NCBI RefSeq assembly: GCF_030718205.1
Contig: NZ_JAUZQF010000006.1
Span: 124,001 to 188,000, forward strand
From: Nonomuraea turcica
Lineage (GTDB): Bacteria > Actinomycetota > Actinomycetes > Streptosporangiales > Streptosporangiaceae
Direction: 5' to 3'
Length of the DNA: 64,000 nucleotides
Under the pieces are notes generated by a model. It worked only from the letters and a program-made list of their open reading frames with translations. It made no database searches and was not told the origin of the DNA. Shown here one piece after another: positions 1-8,335 of the stretch (the stretch's first letter is position 1; the number at the start of each line of letters is the position of its first letter). The position numbers and the translations under genes were made by a program.

Positions 1-276
1 GAGGTGGTCTACCGCAGCGATCAGCCGGCCACCGTGGCGTACGACGACGATTCAAAGCATCTGCTGGCCTTGGTTCGCGAGAGCGCCCTTCTCGGGGAGT
101 CGCACCAGATCCTCGTCGGCCGGGATCCCAGCCTTTCCTACGGCCACCGGGTGGACATCGAAACGTCCGCCGACTCCATCAAGACGACCACGTGGACGAC
201 CGCTGGGGTGCGGGTGCTTTTCGACACCGGCCATGAGCTGTTCATCCCCGCCAGGTATTTCATCGGCGGCCGGTGA
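1..276 (+). CDS. Hypothetical protein, 5' end outside the window
   Basis: The frame is open from the first base and closes with TGA at 274-276. A GTG at 4 could start it, but nothing shows that the true start lies inside the window, so I treat it as 5'-truncated. The visible 91 codons give a soluble mixed-charge protein with no signal peptide or membrane segment. The end includes VRVLFDTGHELFIPARYF. Its stop overlaps the GTG of the next ORF by the common GTGA arrangement, so the two are probably translated together. I do not recognise the family. Confidence 0.5.
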   Translation, partial: EVVYRSDQPATVAYDDDSKHLLALVRESALLGESHQILVGRDPSLSYGHRVDIETSADSIKTTTWTTAGVRVLFDTGHELFIPARYFIGGR

Positions 277-464
277 CCCGGACAGGGCCAACGCCCATCC
301 TGGCCCAGCTGGTCGAGGACGCGATCCCGCGCTGGGCCACCCGGCTGGAGCGTGTTTCCGCGGAGCCCGAGGAACTGGAGGAGCGGGTGCGGGCGGTCGG
401 GGCCGTAGCTTTGGTTCCGCGACAGAAAAGGGGGGATTCCGTTGGAGGCCAGGGACAACCTTAG
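273..464 (+). CDS. Small hypothetical protein, coupled to the upstream gene
   Basis: This is a 63-residue ORF that starts at GTG 273, inside the stop of the preceding gene, which is the best evidence that it is real. The middle of the protein is acidic and probably helical (VSAEPEELEERVRAVGAVA), and the tail is basic and low in complexity. No domain is recognised. The stop TAG is followed by about 330 bases without a convincing gene. It could be a genuine small protein or the broken remains of a longer one. Confidence 0.35.
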   Translation: MTRTGPTPILAQLVEDAIPRWATRLERVSAEPEELEERVRAVGAVALVPRQKRGDSVGGQGQP

Positions 465-792
465 CCTCCGCGAGTCGTTTCTGGGGGCCGAGTGATCAAC
501 CGGAACCCATAAGGACCCGGACAAGATCGTCACTTTCCTTGTCTGCGAGCCACCCCCAAGCAGCGAACATGTTCATTAAGATGTTCATCGACATGTTAAT
601 GAACATGTCGAGTGGAGGGAGCCTGAACTCGTAGTCGCGGGACTCCTGGGCCCTCGCCGCGCAACACCACGAACTCGTTCCATGCTGTGAAAGTCGACCC
701 ACCGCCCAGGATGCGAAGGTCAACGGGAAAGTTTGTGTCCGGACGCAGAGGAATTCGGGGACCGCTTGAGGTGGTCTGACCCTTGATCCGGG
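465..792. other. Gene-poor stretch with an AT-rich palindrome cluster
   Basis: About 330 bases between the small ORF and the end of the leftward antitoxin gene. ORFs here have atypical composition and look like chance. The main structure is the inverted repeat at 567-608. Nothing else was recognised. Confidence 0.5.
567..608. repeat. 13-bp perfect inverted repeat with internal half-sites
   Basis: ACATGTTCATTAA (567-579) is the exact reverse complement of TTAATGAACATGT (596-608). The 16-base spacer holds another ATGTTCAT and another ACATG. The block therefore carries four related half-sites in about 45 bases and is clearly AT-rich against its surroundings. This looks like a multi-site operator, but no adjacent promoter or regulator is obvious; the nearest DNA-binding protein is the XRE antitoxin whose gene ends at 793. 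Confidence 0.7.
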
Positions 793-1098
793 TCAGCTTG
801 CCTCGCGGAGCGGCTGAAACTGAACGTTGAGCCGCACTTCGAGTGCTTCAGCGAGACGTTCCAGCATGGGGATGGTGGGCATGGTGCCTCCGGCCTCGAA
901 GCGCGCGACCGCGGGCTGCTTGAGGCCGGTCCGCTCAGCCAGTTCAGCCTGCGTAAGCCCGAGTTCCTCGCGGCGCTGCCGTACCGCCTCCCCCAACTCG
1001 AACCGAAGGCGAGCGGCCTCATAAGCGGCACCGGCACCTGGACGGCTCATGATCTCGGCACGCTTGTCGGCCCACGCCTTGCGCTCAGCCATGGCCAT
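793..1098 (-). CDS. XRE-family antitoxin (HigA-like)
   Basis: About 101 residues. The C-terminal half is an XRE/Cro helix-turn-helix: RQRREELGLTQAELAERTGL, then KQPAVARFEAGG and a closing helix with MLERLAEALEV. This is the usual layout of HigA-type antitoxins that bind a RelE/Gp49-like toxin and repress their own operon. The ATG at 1098 overlaps the TGA of a toxin-like reading frame immediately upstream; a GTG at 1101 is an alternative. The partner toxin frame has lost its N-terminal half, so this antitoxin is probably an orphan. Confidence 0.8.
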   Translation of the reverse strand: MAMAERKAWADKRAEIMSRPGAGAAYEAARLRFELGEAVRQRREELGLTQAELAERTGLKQPAVARFEAGGTMPTIPMLERLAEALEVRLNVQFQPLREAS

Positions 1099-1289
1099 CA
1101 CTCCTCGTCTGCCGTGTGCGCCTCGGCGATACAGCGCTCCACGGCCCGTATCGCCCGCTCGATCTCACCGGCCTCGCGCATCCGCTGCTTCTTGAACACC
1201 GTGAGCAGGATGATCCTCCTACCCGAAGCGATCCAGTACGTGATGCGCACAGCCTCGCGAGAGAGATGCGGCCGAGGCGGATCATCCGC
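1098..1289 (-). pseudogene. HigB/Gp49-like toxin remnant, 5' half missing
   Basis: Read on the minus strand, the 63 codons before the antitoxin contain VRITYWIASGRRIILLTVFK and later RMREAGEIERA, which match the C-terminal half of phage-derived Gp49/HigB-like RelE-fold toxins (usually about 110-120 residues). There is no start codon or N-terminal half. Instead the frame runs into the 3' end of the short-chain dehydrogenase gene, which ends at 1309. The overlap with the antitoxin start (GAGTGATG) is the normal toxin-antitoxin junction. I infer that a rearrangement bringing in the dehydrogenase removed the 5' half. Confidence 0.7.
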
Positions 1290-1308
1290 GGTGAGAGGCC
1301 GGGGCTGG

Positions 1309-2148
1309 TCACGGTTGGGCCTGAGCCCTGGCGGGATCGTGGTCGGCGAGGAGGTTACGGGCGGCCCGGCCGAGCATGCGACCGTTCATTCGTACGGCTT
1401 GAGCGCGCGGCATGAGCCGGGTCATCACCCGCATCAGCCTGCCGGGGATGTGCATGGTGCGGCCTTTGAGGAAGGCGGTCATGAACTCGGCGACGGCCCT
1501 GTCGGCCGGCTGCGGCCGGATCGGAAGGCTGGAGCGGTCCAGGCCGAAGGCTTCGATGATCGGGGTGTCGACGTTTCCGGGCAGCATCACGGTGACGGTC
1601 ACGCCGGCGGGCGCGAGTTCGTGGTGCAGGGCCTCGCCCAGGTTGAGCACGTACGCCTTGGCTGCGCTCTCGTGTGCCATGTTCGGCAGGCCCTGGAGTG
1701 CGCCGTGCGCGGAGACCAGCACGATGCCGCCCCGGCGCTGGGCGTGGCCGCGGGCCACCAGCCGGGGTGCGAAGGCGTGGACCAGGTCCAGGTGGGTGAC
1801 GGCGTTGAGGGTGAGACGGTCGTGCAGGTCGTCCAGTGACTGATCGAGCAGCCGCCCGGGGCGGCCGCCTCCGGCGTTGGAGACGAGCAGGCCGACGTCA
1901 AGGTCTTCGGTCGCCTTCACGATCGCCAAGGCTCCGGCCGGTTGGCTGAGATCGACGGTGACCACTCGGTGCGCGATGCCGTGGTGGTGGGACAGCTTCT
2001 CGCCCAGTGCGTGGAGCTTGTCGGTGGAACGGGCGGCCAGGACCAGATCCAGACCTGCTGCGGCGAGGTGTTCGGCGAAGGCTTTGCCGATGCCGGAAGA
2101 GGCTCCTGTGACCACTGCCCAGGGCCCATAGGATAAGATTTCAACCAT
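1309..2148 (-). CDS. Short-chain dehydrogenase/reductase-like protein with altered active site
   Basis: A 279-residue Rossmann-fold SDR. The cofactor motif is TGASSGIG (14-21), followed by NAG (91-93) and the structural Asn in LTLNAVTHL (Asn115). In the usual Ser-x12-Tyr-x3-Lys pattern only the Lys remains (Lys164): the Ser position is Ala147 and the Tyr position is Glu160, read directly as GAG. Classical SDR chemistry is therefore unlikely, although the fold and cofactor site look intact. It is transcribed divergently from a TetR regulator across a 56-bp gap containing an operator-like palindrome, so it is probably that regulator's target. The substrate is unknown. Confidence 0.85.
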   Translation of the reverse strand: MVEILSYGPWAVVTGASSGIGKAFAEHLAAAGLDLVLAARSTDKLHALGEKLSHHHGIAHRVVTVDLSQPAGALAIVKATEDLDVGLLVSNAGGGRPGRLLDQSLDDLHDRLTLNAVTHLDLVHAFAPRLVARGHAQRRGGIVLVSAHGALQGLPNMAHESAAKAYVLNLGEALHHELAPAGVTVTVMLPGNVDTPIIEAFGLDRSSLPIRPQPADRAVAEFMTAFLKGRTMHIPGRLMRVMTRLMPRAQAVRMNGRMLGRAARNLLADHDPARAQAQP

Positions 2149-2152
2149 GGTT

Positions 2153-2166
2153 TAGACTGTAATCTA
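2153..2166. promoter_or_regulatory. Candidate TetR operator between divergent genes
   Basis: TAGACTGTAATCTA is an imperfect 14-bp palindrome (arms TAGA/TCTA), and TAGACT is repeated directly at 2153 and 2165. It lies only five bases upstream of the dehydrogenase start and about 40 bases upstream of the TetR gene, as expected for a shared repressor site. No binding data are implied. Confidence 0.5.
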
Positions 2167-2204
2167 GACTCTGGTCGAAATTCAAGACGGTAGGCTTTCT
2201 CGCC

Positions 2205-2780
2205 GTGAAGAACCCGCCCGCGGATCTGGCCCAACGCCTGCTCGACGTCAGCGAGCACGTGCTGCACACCGACCCTCCTCTCCGGCTGGAGGACGTCGCA
2301 CAGCTGGTGGGGGCGTCGCGGGCAACGCTCTACTACTACTTCTCCGGCCGCGAAGACCTGCTGGCGTTCCTGCTCACCGCACACTCCAAGCAAGGAGCCC
2401 AGGCGGTGCAGACCGCGACGACGCCCGGCGACCCTCCCGAGTCGCGGCTGCGGGCGATGGTGTCCGCTCTGGCGGAATATCTCGGCCACCACCCCGGAAC
2501 ATGCGCCGGTCTCCTAGGCGCTGTGGGGGCCAGCGGCCGGATGAGTGAGGTCCTCGCGGCCAACGACACCTGGATCGCCGGCCCGCTACGCGATCTGCTC
2601 GCCGAAGGCCGCAAGACCGGCGCCTTCGACGTCGACAACGTCGCCGATGCCGCCAACACGATGCTCGGCGGCCTTCTCCTGGGCGTCTTGGGCCGGTCGA
2701 TGGCCGGAGCCGACGCCACCGACCCCACATTCCGCGCCCTGCTCACCGAGCAGACCGTTCGCGGCGTCCTGACCCGCTGA
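2205..2780 (+). CDS. TetR/AcrR-family transcriptional regulator
   Basis: 191 residues with a standard TetR layout. The N-terminal helix-turn-helix spans about residues 20-55 and contains LRLEDVAQLVGASRATLYYY followed by FSGREDLLAFLL. A helical ligand-binding domain occupies the rest. The GTG at 2205 gives the expected short N-terminus. It is divergent from the SDR-like gene and separated from it by a palindrome, so it probably represses that gene and itself. The inducer cannot be deduced. Confidence 0.9.
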   Translation: MKNPPADLAQRLLDVSEHVLHTDPPLRLEDVAQLVGASRATLYYYFSGREDLLAFLLTAHSKQGAQAVQTATTPGDPPESRLRAMVSALAEYLGHHPGTCAGLLGAVGASGRMSEVLAANDTWIAGPLRDLLAEGRKTGAFDVDNVADAANTMLGGLLLGVLGRSMAGADATDPTFRALLTEQTVRGVLTR

Positions 2781-2803
2781 TCGGGAACAGTAGGCTCATC
2801 CCG

Positions 2804-2905
2804 GTGACCCGGTGGGCCAGGCTGGAGTTGATGCCCGACATGTACGGCTTCATGGGCCGCGAGTTCCCCAAGCTCCTCGACCAATGGGATCGAGAGCGCA
2901 GCTGA
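2804..2905 (+). CDS. Possible short ORF or gene remnant (33 codons)
   Basis: GTG at 2804 opens 33 codons ending with RERS and TGA. The segment MYGFMGREFPKLLDQWDRE looks protein-like, like the C-terminal helix of a longer protein, but no upstream part is present and the TetR gene ends only 24 bases before. I regard it as a fragment rather than a confirmed gene. Confidence 0.2.
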   Translation: MTRWARLELMPDMYGFMGREFPKLLDQWDRERS

Positions 2906-3024
2906 CGGCCGAGCACTGTCCAGGGCGAGGGCTGGCGGCCTTATGACGGAGGCGGTCCCGCCGAGGGGAACCGCCACGCGGTGCCGTGGCCGGCCGAACG
3001 GCGGTTGTCAGCAGGTCGTAAGGA

Positions 3025-3684
3025 TTGAGCACGCCGCGTCGCCCTACTGTCGATCACGTGGCCCAAATTGTGATCATTGCCAAGGAGCCGGTGGCCGGGA
3101 GGGCCAAGACGCGGCTGACCCCGCCGTACAGCCCGCACCAGGCCGCTGCCCTCGCCGAAGCCGCTCTCCGCGACAGCCTGCTCGCCGTCTCCACAACGCC
3201 CGCCACCCAGCGGGTACTCGCCCTGGACGGGCTGCCGGGCAGCTGGCTGCCGCCCGGCTTCGTGGTGATCCCACAGCGCGGCTCGGGACTGGATGAGCGT
3301 CTGGCGGCGGCGTTCTCGGACGCGTACCGGCTCCGGCCGGAAGCCGTCGTGCTGATCGGCATGGACACCCCGCAGGTGACTCCCGCTCTGCTGAGGGAGG
3401 CGGTGGAGGCATTGGAATGTCACGACGCCGTGTTCGGCCCGGCCGCGGACGGCGGCTTCTGGCTGCTCGGCCTGCGCGAGCCGGATGCATCGCTGCTGCA
3501 GGGGGTACCGATGTCCCACCCGGAGACCGGCAAGCTCCAGCTCGACCGGCTGGATCAGGCTGGACTCAGCGTCCGCCTGCTTCCCGAGCTGACCGATGTC
3601 GACACCGCGGCGGACGCCGTCGCGGTGGCCGAGCAGGCGCCCGGCTCCCGCTTCGCCGCCACTCTGCGAGAGCTGGGCCGATGA
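3025..3684 (+). CDS. DUF2064 glycosyltransferase-like protein (CofC/nucleotidyltransferase fold)
   Basis: About 219 residues from TTG 3025, or 208 from GTG 3058, which begins at the conserved core VAQIVIIAKEPVAGRAKTRL. AAGG lies just before the TTG; the GTG has no clear ribosome site. Family features are KEPVAGRAKTRL near the N-terminus, VVLIGMDTPQVT in the middle and FGPAADGGFWLLGL, typical of the DUF2064/TIGR04282 group with a GT-A/CofC-like fold. The stop overlaps the next gene by four bases, so it is co-translated with a methyltransferase. This pair is common in actinobacteria; the substrate is not known to me. Confidence 0.8.
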   Translation: MSTPRRPTVDHVAQIVIIAKEPVAGRAKTRLTPPYSPHQAAALAEAALRDSLLAVSTTPATQRVLALDGLPGSWLPPGFVVIPQRGSGLDERLAAAFSDAYRLRPEAVVLIGMDTPQVTPALLREAVEALECHDAVFGPAADGGFWLLGLREPDASLLQGVPMSHPETGKLQLDRLDQAGLSVRLLPELTDVDTAADAVAVAEQAPGSRFAATLRELGR

Positions 3685-4292
3685 TCGGGCAGCTCTACGG
3701 CGACGCGCTCACCGGAGCGTCCGCCGAGCTCGAGTACGTCGACGGCACCCGCGTCGCACTGGAGACCGCGCGCTGGTTCGAGCCGGTCGACGGCGACGAG
3801 GCACTCCTCAGCAGATGCGCCAGCCCGACCCTGGACATCGGCTCGGGTCCCGGCCGGCTCACCGCCGCGTTGACCCGTCGCGGCGTTCAGGCGCTCGGCA
3901 TCGACATCAACCCTCGCGCCGTCACCCTCACCCGCAGGGCGGGAGGCTTCGCCCTGCTCCGGGACGTCTTCGACGAGGTCCCGGACAGCGGCCGGTGGGC
4001 GACGGCGCTGCTCGCCGACGGCAACATCGGCATCGGCGGCAACCCCGAGACGCTGTTGCGCCGCGTCAGGCAGTTGGTCCGGCCGGGCGGCGAGGTCCTG
4101 GTCGAGGTCGCACCGCCCGAGACGAGGAGCCGGGTCGACCGGGTACGGCTGCGCCGCGGCCCACTCGCCGGGGACTGGTTCGGGTGGGCGACCGTATCGG
4201 TGAACGACATCCAGCGCCTGGCGCGCGCTACGGGATTCCCCGTCGTGGACAGCTGGACGAGGCACGGCCGCTGGCTGGCCTGCCTGAGCTAG
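3681..4292 (+). CDS. Class I SAM-dependent methyltransferase
   Basis: 203 residues from the ATG that overlaps the preceding stop. Motif I is TLDIGSGPGRLTAAL (about residues 50-64), followed by LGIDINPRAV, whose acidic residues would contact the SAM ribose. The loop ADGNIGIGGNP and the strand PGGEVLVEV continue the seven-strand fold. The substrate is unknown. The partner DUF2064 gene suggests modification of a sugar, lipid or quinone-like molecule, but that is inference. About 110 bases separate it from the next operon. Confidence 0.85.
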   Translation: MIGQLYGDALTGASAELEYVDGTRVALETARWFEPVDGDEALLSRCASPTLDIGSGPGRLTAALTRRGVQALGIDINPRAVTLTRRAGGFALLRDVFDEVPDSGRWATALLADGNIGIGGNPETLLRRVRQLVRPGGEVLVEVAPPETRSRVDRVRLRRGPLAGDWFGWATVSVNDIQRLARATGFPVVDSWTRHGRWLACLS

Positions 4293-4376
4293 GAACCCGC
4301 CACGGTCCAGGGCCTGCACCCGCAGAGCGTGCGCCTGACGCCTACATGACGCCAAAGCGCGCCGTCCCGGATTGAA

Positions 4377-4408
4377 ATGACGCCATGATGGTGTCATCAT
4401 GGCGTCAT
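4377..4408. promoter_or_regulatory. Perfect 14-bp inverted-repeat operator overlapping the RHH gene start
   Basis: ATGACGCCATGATG (4377-4390) and CATCATGGCGTCAT (4395-4408) are exact reverse complements around GTGT. The right arm includes the first bases of the start codon at 4407. Extra direct half-sites TGACGCC occur at 4336 and 4347. Ribbon-helix-helix proteins bind such tandem and inverted sites, so autorepression by the first gene is a strong inference. Confidence 0.8.
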
Positions 4409-4937
4409 GGACCTTGCGCCGTATGTTGCCTACCTCCGCCGCGAACTCGCGATCGCCGCCGGGGCGGGCGGCGAGGAAGCCCGCGCGCTGGCGGAACGTC
4501 TCACCTCGACGCTCGAGTCGGCCACCCGGCTCGCGCTGCTGGAGGCTCTTTCCACCGCCGCGGACGAGATCACCCAGGACCTCGCACCGGGCTCGGTCGA
4601 GGTGCGCCTGCGCGGACGCGACCCTGACTTCGTCGTGACGCCACCGCCCAGCGCCCGGTCGTTCGAGGATGAAGGCGAGATCGGGCGAGCCGAGAGGCCG
4701 CCTGCCCCGCCGCCGCCCCCGGACGCCGACGAGGGCGGCACGTCCCGGATCTCGCTCCGGGTCCCCGAGCACCTCAAGCCTCGCATCGAGGAGGCGGCCA
4801 CCCGGGATGGGCTGTCGGTCAACGCCTGGCTGGTCCGCGCCGTCTCCGCCGCGCTCGCCCCCGGCGAGCCGGGCCGCGGCTCCGGCCGCCGCCCGACCAC
4901 GCAGAGCGGCAACCGCTACAGCGGGTGGGTGCGCTGA
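4407..4937 (+). CDS. Ribbon-helix-helix regulator (HicB/Arc-like C-terminal domain)
   Basis: 176 residues. The C-terminal part (about 110-155) has the RHH pattern SRISLRVPEHLKPRIEEAAT followed by DGLSVNAWLVRAVSAAL, as in HicB/Arc-type DNA-binding domains. The N-terminal 75 residues are helical and acidic and probably dimerise or sense a signal; a Pro-rich linker joins the halves. Its start lies inside a perfect inverted repeat. The stop overlaps the ATG at 4937, and the operon continues into DUF4097, ABC and DUF1707 genes, so it is probably the operon repressor. Automatic pipelines may call it an antitoxin, but no toxin is present. Confidence 0.8.
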   Translation: MDLAPYVAYLRRELAIAAGAGGEEARALAERLTSTLESATRLALLEALSTAADEITQDLAPGSVEVRLRGRDPDFVVTPPPSARSFEDEGEIGRAERPPAPPPPPDADEGGTSRISLRVPEHLKPRIEEAATRDGLSVNAWLVRAVSAALAPGEPGRGSGRRPTTQSGNRYSGWVR

Positions 4938-4969
4938 TGACCACACCGATCCACAACGAGGGGAACGCC

Positions 4970-5875
4970 ATGCGGACCTTCGACACCCCAGAACCCATCC
5001 TCGCCATCATCGACCTGGCGACCGCCAACGTCAGGATCGACGCGAGCGAGCGCACGGACACCGTCGTGGAGGTCCGCCCGAGCGATGAGCTCAACGACGC
5101 CGACGTGCAGGCCGCCCGGCATACCCAGATCGTTTACGTCGACGGCAGGCTGCTGGTGCGGACGGACAAGGAGCAGCCCGGCTTGGCGTCCGGCTGGGGC
5201 CTGTCGCTCGACAGGCTCATCGAGTCGCCCAAGGACTGGGCGCGCTCGCTGCTGCTCGGACCGGGCTCGATCGACGTGACGGTCAGCCTGCCGGCGTGCT
5301 CCCGCCTCGACGCCAAGTCGGAGGCGAGCTTGCGCTGCCGGGGCCCGCTCGGCGAGGTCAGCTTCACCACCTCCTATGGCGGCGTCCGGATCGAGCAGGC
5401 CGGGCGGCTAAAGCTGAAGAGCACCTACGGCGACATCTCGGTCGACCGCTCATCCGGACACGCCGAGGTCACCGGGAACCACGGCAGCATCCGCCTCGGC
5501 GAGATCGACGGCACGGCCGCGGTCAAGACCTCCCACGGCGACGTCCGCCTCGGCGAGGTGACCGGCGAGCTGCGGCTGAGCTCCGCCCACGGCGACATCA
5601 CCGTCGATCGTGCCCTGGCCGGCGTCGTCGCCAAGACCGCATACGGCAGCGTGCGGATCGGCGAGATGGTGTCCGGCTCGGTCGTCATGGAGACCACCGG
5701 CGGCGGACTGGAGCTCGGGATCTCCGCGGGGACCGCCGCCTGGCTGGACGTGAGCTCGAAGTACGGCACCGTGGACGTCTCTCTCGACTCCAGCGACGGC
5801 CCCGGCCAGTCGGATCAGGTCATCGAGGTGCGGGCCCACACCACCCACGGCGACATCGCCATCCATCGTTCCTGA
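4970..5875 (+). CDS. DUF4097-family beta-repeat protein
   Basis: 301 residues from ATG 4970, chosen because GAGGGG sits seven bases upstream and MRTFDTPEP is the family's usual N-terminus; ATG 4937, overlapping the previous stop, would add 11 residues. The protein is built from short strand repeats of the type YGDISVDRSSGHAEVTGNHG, repeated about eight times, giving a beta-solenoid-like DUF4097 domain. It has no signal peptide or membrane helix. In actinobacteria such proteins often sit beside DrrAB-type ABC genes, as here, but their molecular role is not established. Confidence 0.8.
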   Translation: MRTFDTPEPILAIIDLATANVRIDASERTDTVVEVRPSDELNDADVQAARHTQIVYVDGRLLVRTDKEQPGLASGWGLSLDRLIESPKDWARSLLLGPGSIDVTVSLPACSRLDAKSEASLRCRGPLGEVSFTTSYGGVRIEQAGRLKLKSTYGDISVDRSSGHAEVTGNHGSIRLGEIDGTAAVKTSHGDVRLGEVTGELRLSSAHGDITVDRALAGVVAKTAYGSVRIGEMVSGSVVMETTGGGLELGISAGTAAWLDVSSKYGTVDVSLDSSDGPGQSDQVIEVRAHTTHGDIAIHRS

Positions 5876-5893
5876 CGACCAAAGGAGATTGTG

Positions 5894-6855
<962 letters not shown>

Positions 6856-6859
<4 letters not shown>

Positions 6860-7659
6860 ACGCCCTGCAGATCGCCTTCGCCGACGGCGCGACGATCGCC
6901 AAGCGCAACGCCCTGAAGATCCGGCGGGCCCCCGACCTGCTGGGCGGCGTGGTCACGCTTCCGATCGTGTTCGTGCTGCTGTTCACCTACGTCTTCGGCA
7001 GCATGATCAGCCTGCCGGGCATGTCGTACGGGGAATACCTGCTCCCCGGGATCTTCGTCATGACGATCGTCACCAGCGCGCAGATCACCGGCTACACGCT
7101 GACGCAGGACCTGCAGAAGGGCATCTTCGACAGGTTCCGCACGCTGCCCATGTCCCCCTCCGCGGTGCTGATCGGCCAGACCGTCAGTGACGTGATCATG
7201 AACCTGACCAGCATCGTCACGATGGTGCTCGTCGGGCTGCTCGTCGGGTGGCGCATCCACAGCTCTCCGCTGGAGGCCGCCCTGGGGTTCCTGATGCTGC
7301 TGCTGTTCGCGTACGCCTTCTCTTGGGTGACGGCGACGGTCGCGCTGGCCCTGCGCACCCCGGAGGTCTTCAACAACGTGGCCACCATCCTGTCGTTCCC
7401 GCTGGTCTTCCTGTCCAACGCCTTCGTCGACAGCACGCGCCTGCCCGGGCCGCTCAAGCCGATGGCCGAATGGAACCCCGTCTCCACTCTCATCCAGGCG
7501 GCACGCGAACTGTTCGGCAACACCAGCCCGGCCATCCCCACGCCCAGCGCCTGGCCGATGCAACACGCGGTGCCGGTGTCGTTCCTCTGGTCGGTCGTGC
7601 TCCTGGCCATCTTCGTGCCGCTGGCCACGCGGCTGTACAAGAGAGCCGTCAGTCAATGA
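6856..7659 (+). CDS. ABC-2 type permease (DrrB-like)
   Basis: 267 residues with about six membrane segments and the ABC-2 signature near LRTPEVFNNVATILSFPLVF and FLSNAFVDSTRLPG. This FLSNAFV region is typical of DrrB/NodJ-type exporters. It overlaps the ATPase stop and the next start, so the three genes form one translational unit. It probably forms a homodimer with two DrrA-like subunits as an efflux pump. Confidence 0.92.
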
Positions 7660-8177
7660 ACTCGATGACCACACACGTCTCCGGCCTGGATCGTGAGCGG
7701 GCGGTGGAGCTGGTCCAGCAGGCGTACGCGGAGGGCCGGCTCGACCCGGACGAGCTGGAGCAACGCCTCGAACTGGCGCTTACCGCCACCTCCTCCCGGG
7801 AACTGGAACCGATCCTCGCCGACCTGCCGCCGGACGAGGCGGTCAGGATCGAATCCACCGGCGGGCGCATCCTGCGATCAGGCGACTGGCACGTCCCGCG
7901 CCACCTGCGCATCGACTCCGAGTACGGCCGAGTACGGCTCGACCTGTCCCAGGCCCTCATCCCGCACTCGCAGATCAACATCGAGCTCCGGCTTGCGTAC
8001 GGCAGCGCCAGGATCACCCTGCCCGCCGGCGCCAGCGCGAACGCCGACGGAGTACGAACCGAATGGGGCCGCGTGATCTGCAAGGCAGCGGGCCGCCCAC
8101 GCCCAGGCGCGCTGCACGTCCACATCACCGGAGAGCTCCCCTACGGGCGCCTGACGATTCGCAACTCGCGCATGTGA
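7656..8177 (+). CDS. DUF1707 domain protein
   Basis: 173 residues from the ATG that overlaps the permease stop. Residues 10-60 form the DUF1707 domain: DRERAVELVQQAYAEGRLDP, then DELEQRLELALTA and ELEPILADLP, a short helical SHOCT-like module common in actinobacteria. The C-terminal half has strand-rich YGRVRLDLS and YGSARITLPAG repeats resembling the DUF4097-like end of the same operon. There is no membrane helix. The role is unknown; position suggests a cytoplasmic accessory of the exporter. Confidence 0.8.
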   Translation: MNSMTTHVSGLDRERAVELVQQAYAEGRLDPDELEQRLELALTATSSRELEPILADLPPDEAVRIESTGGRILRSGDWHVPRHLRIDSEYGRVRLDLSQALIPHSQINIELRLAYGSARITLPAGASANADGVRTEWGRVICKAAGRPRPGALHVHITGELPYGRLTIRNSRM

Positions 8178-8240
8178 TCCGGCTGATGCCCTCACGGCCC
8201 GTCACACCCGCCGGAGCGGATGCGTCAAGGACCCGTATAG

Positions 8241-8313
8241 ACGGATGCGGTGGTGGTGCTGTTACGGTATAGCGCGGTGCGCCGGGAAGCCTGGTCGGCA
8301 AGGTCCCATCCGT
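8241..8313 (+). promoter_or_regulatory. Possible structured leader RNA upstream of the antiporter
   Basis: ACGGATG (8241-8247) is the exact complement of CATCCGT (8307-8313) and would close a domain of about 60 nt. Inside it is GCGCCGGGAAGCCTGGTCGGC-type sequence able to form a smaller hairpin. The block ends 22 bases before the antiporter GTG and its GGAGG. I cannot assign it to a known riboswitch class, and a chance pairing is possible. Confidence 0.35.
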
Positions 8314-8335
8314 ACGACTTCTGCGGAGGCTCCCT

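Noticed and set aside
561..610. GAACATGTTC as a possible LexA/SOS box
   Set aside because: Actinobacterial SOS boxes have GAAC and GTTC four bases apart; here the spacing is two.
1085..1312. Minus-strand ORF starting at GTG 1312 as the toxin
   Set aside because: It is in a different frame, Arg/Ser-rich; the toxin motifs are in the neighbouring frame that lacks a start.
4407..4937. RHH protein as an antitoxin of a toxin-antitoxin pair
   Set aside because: No small toxin-like gene lies next to it; the operon continues with DUF4097 and ABC genes.
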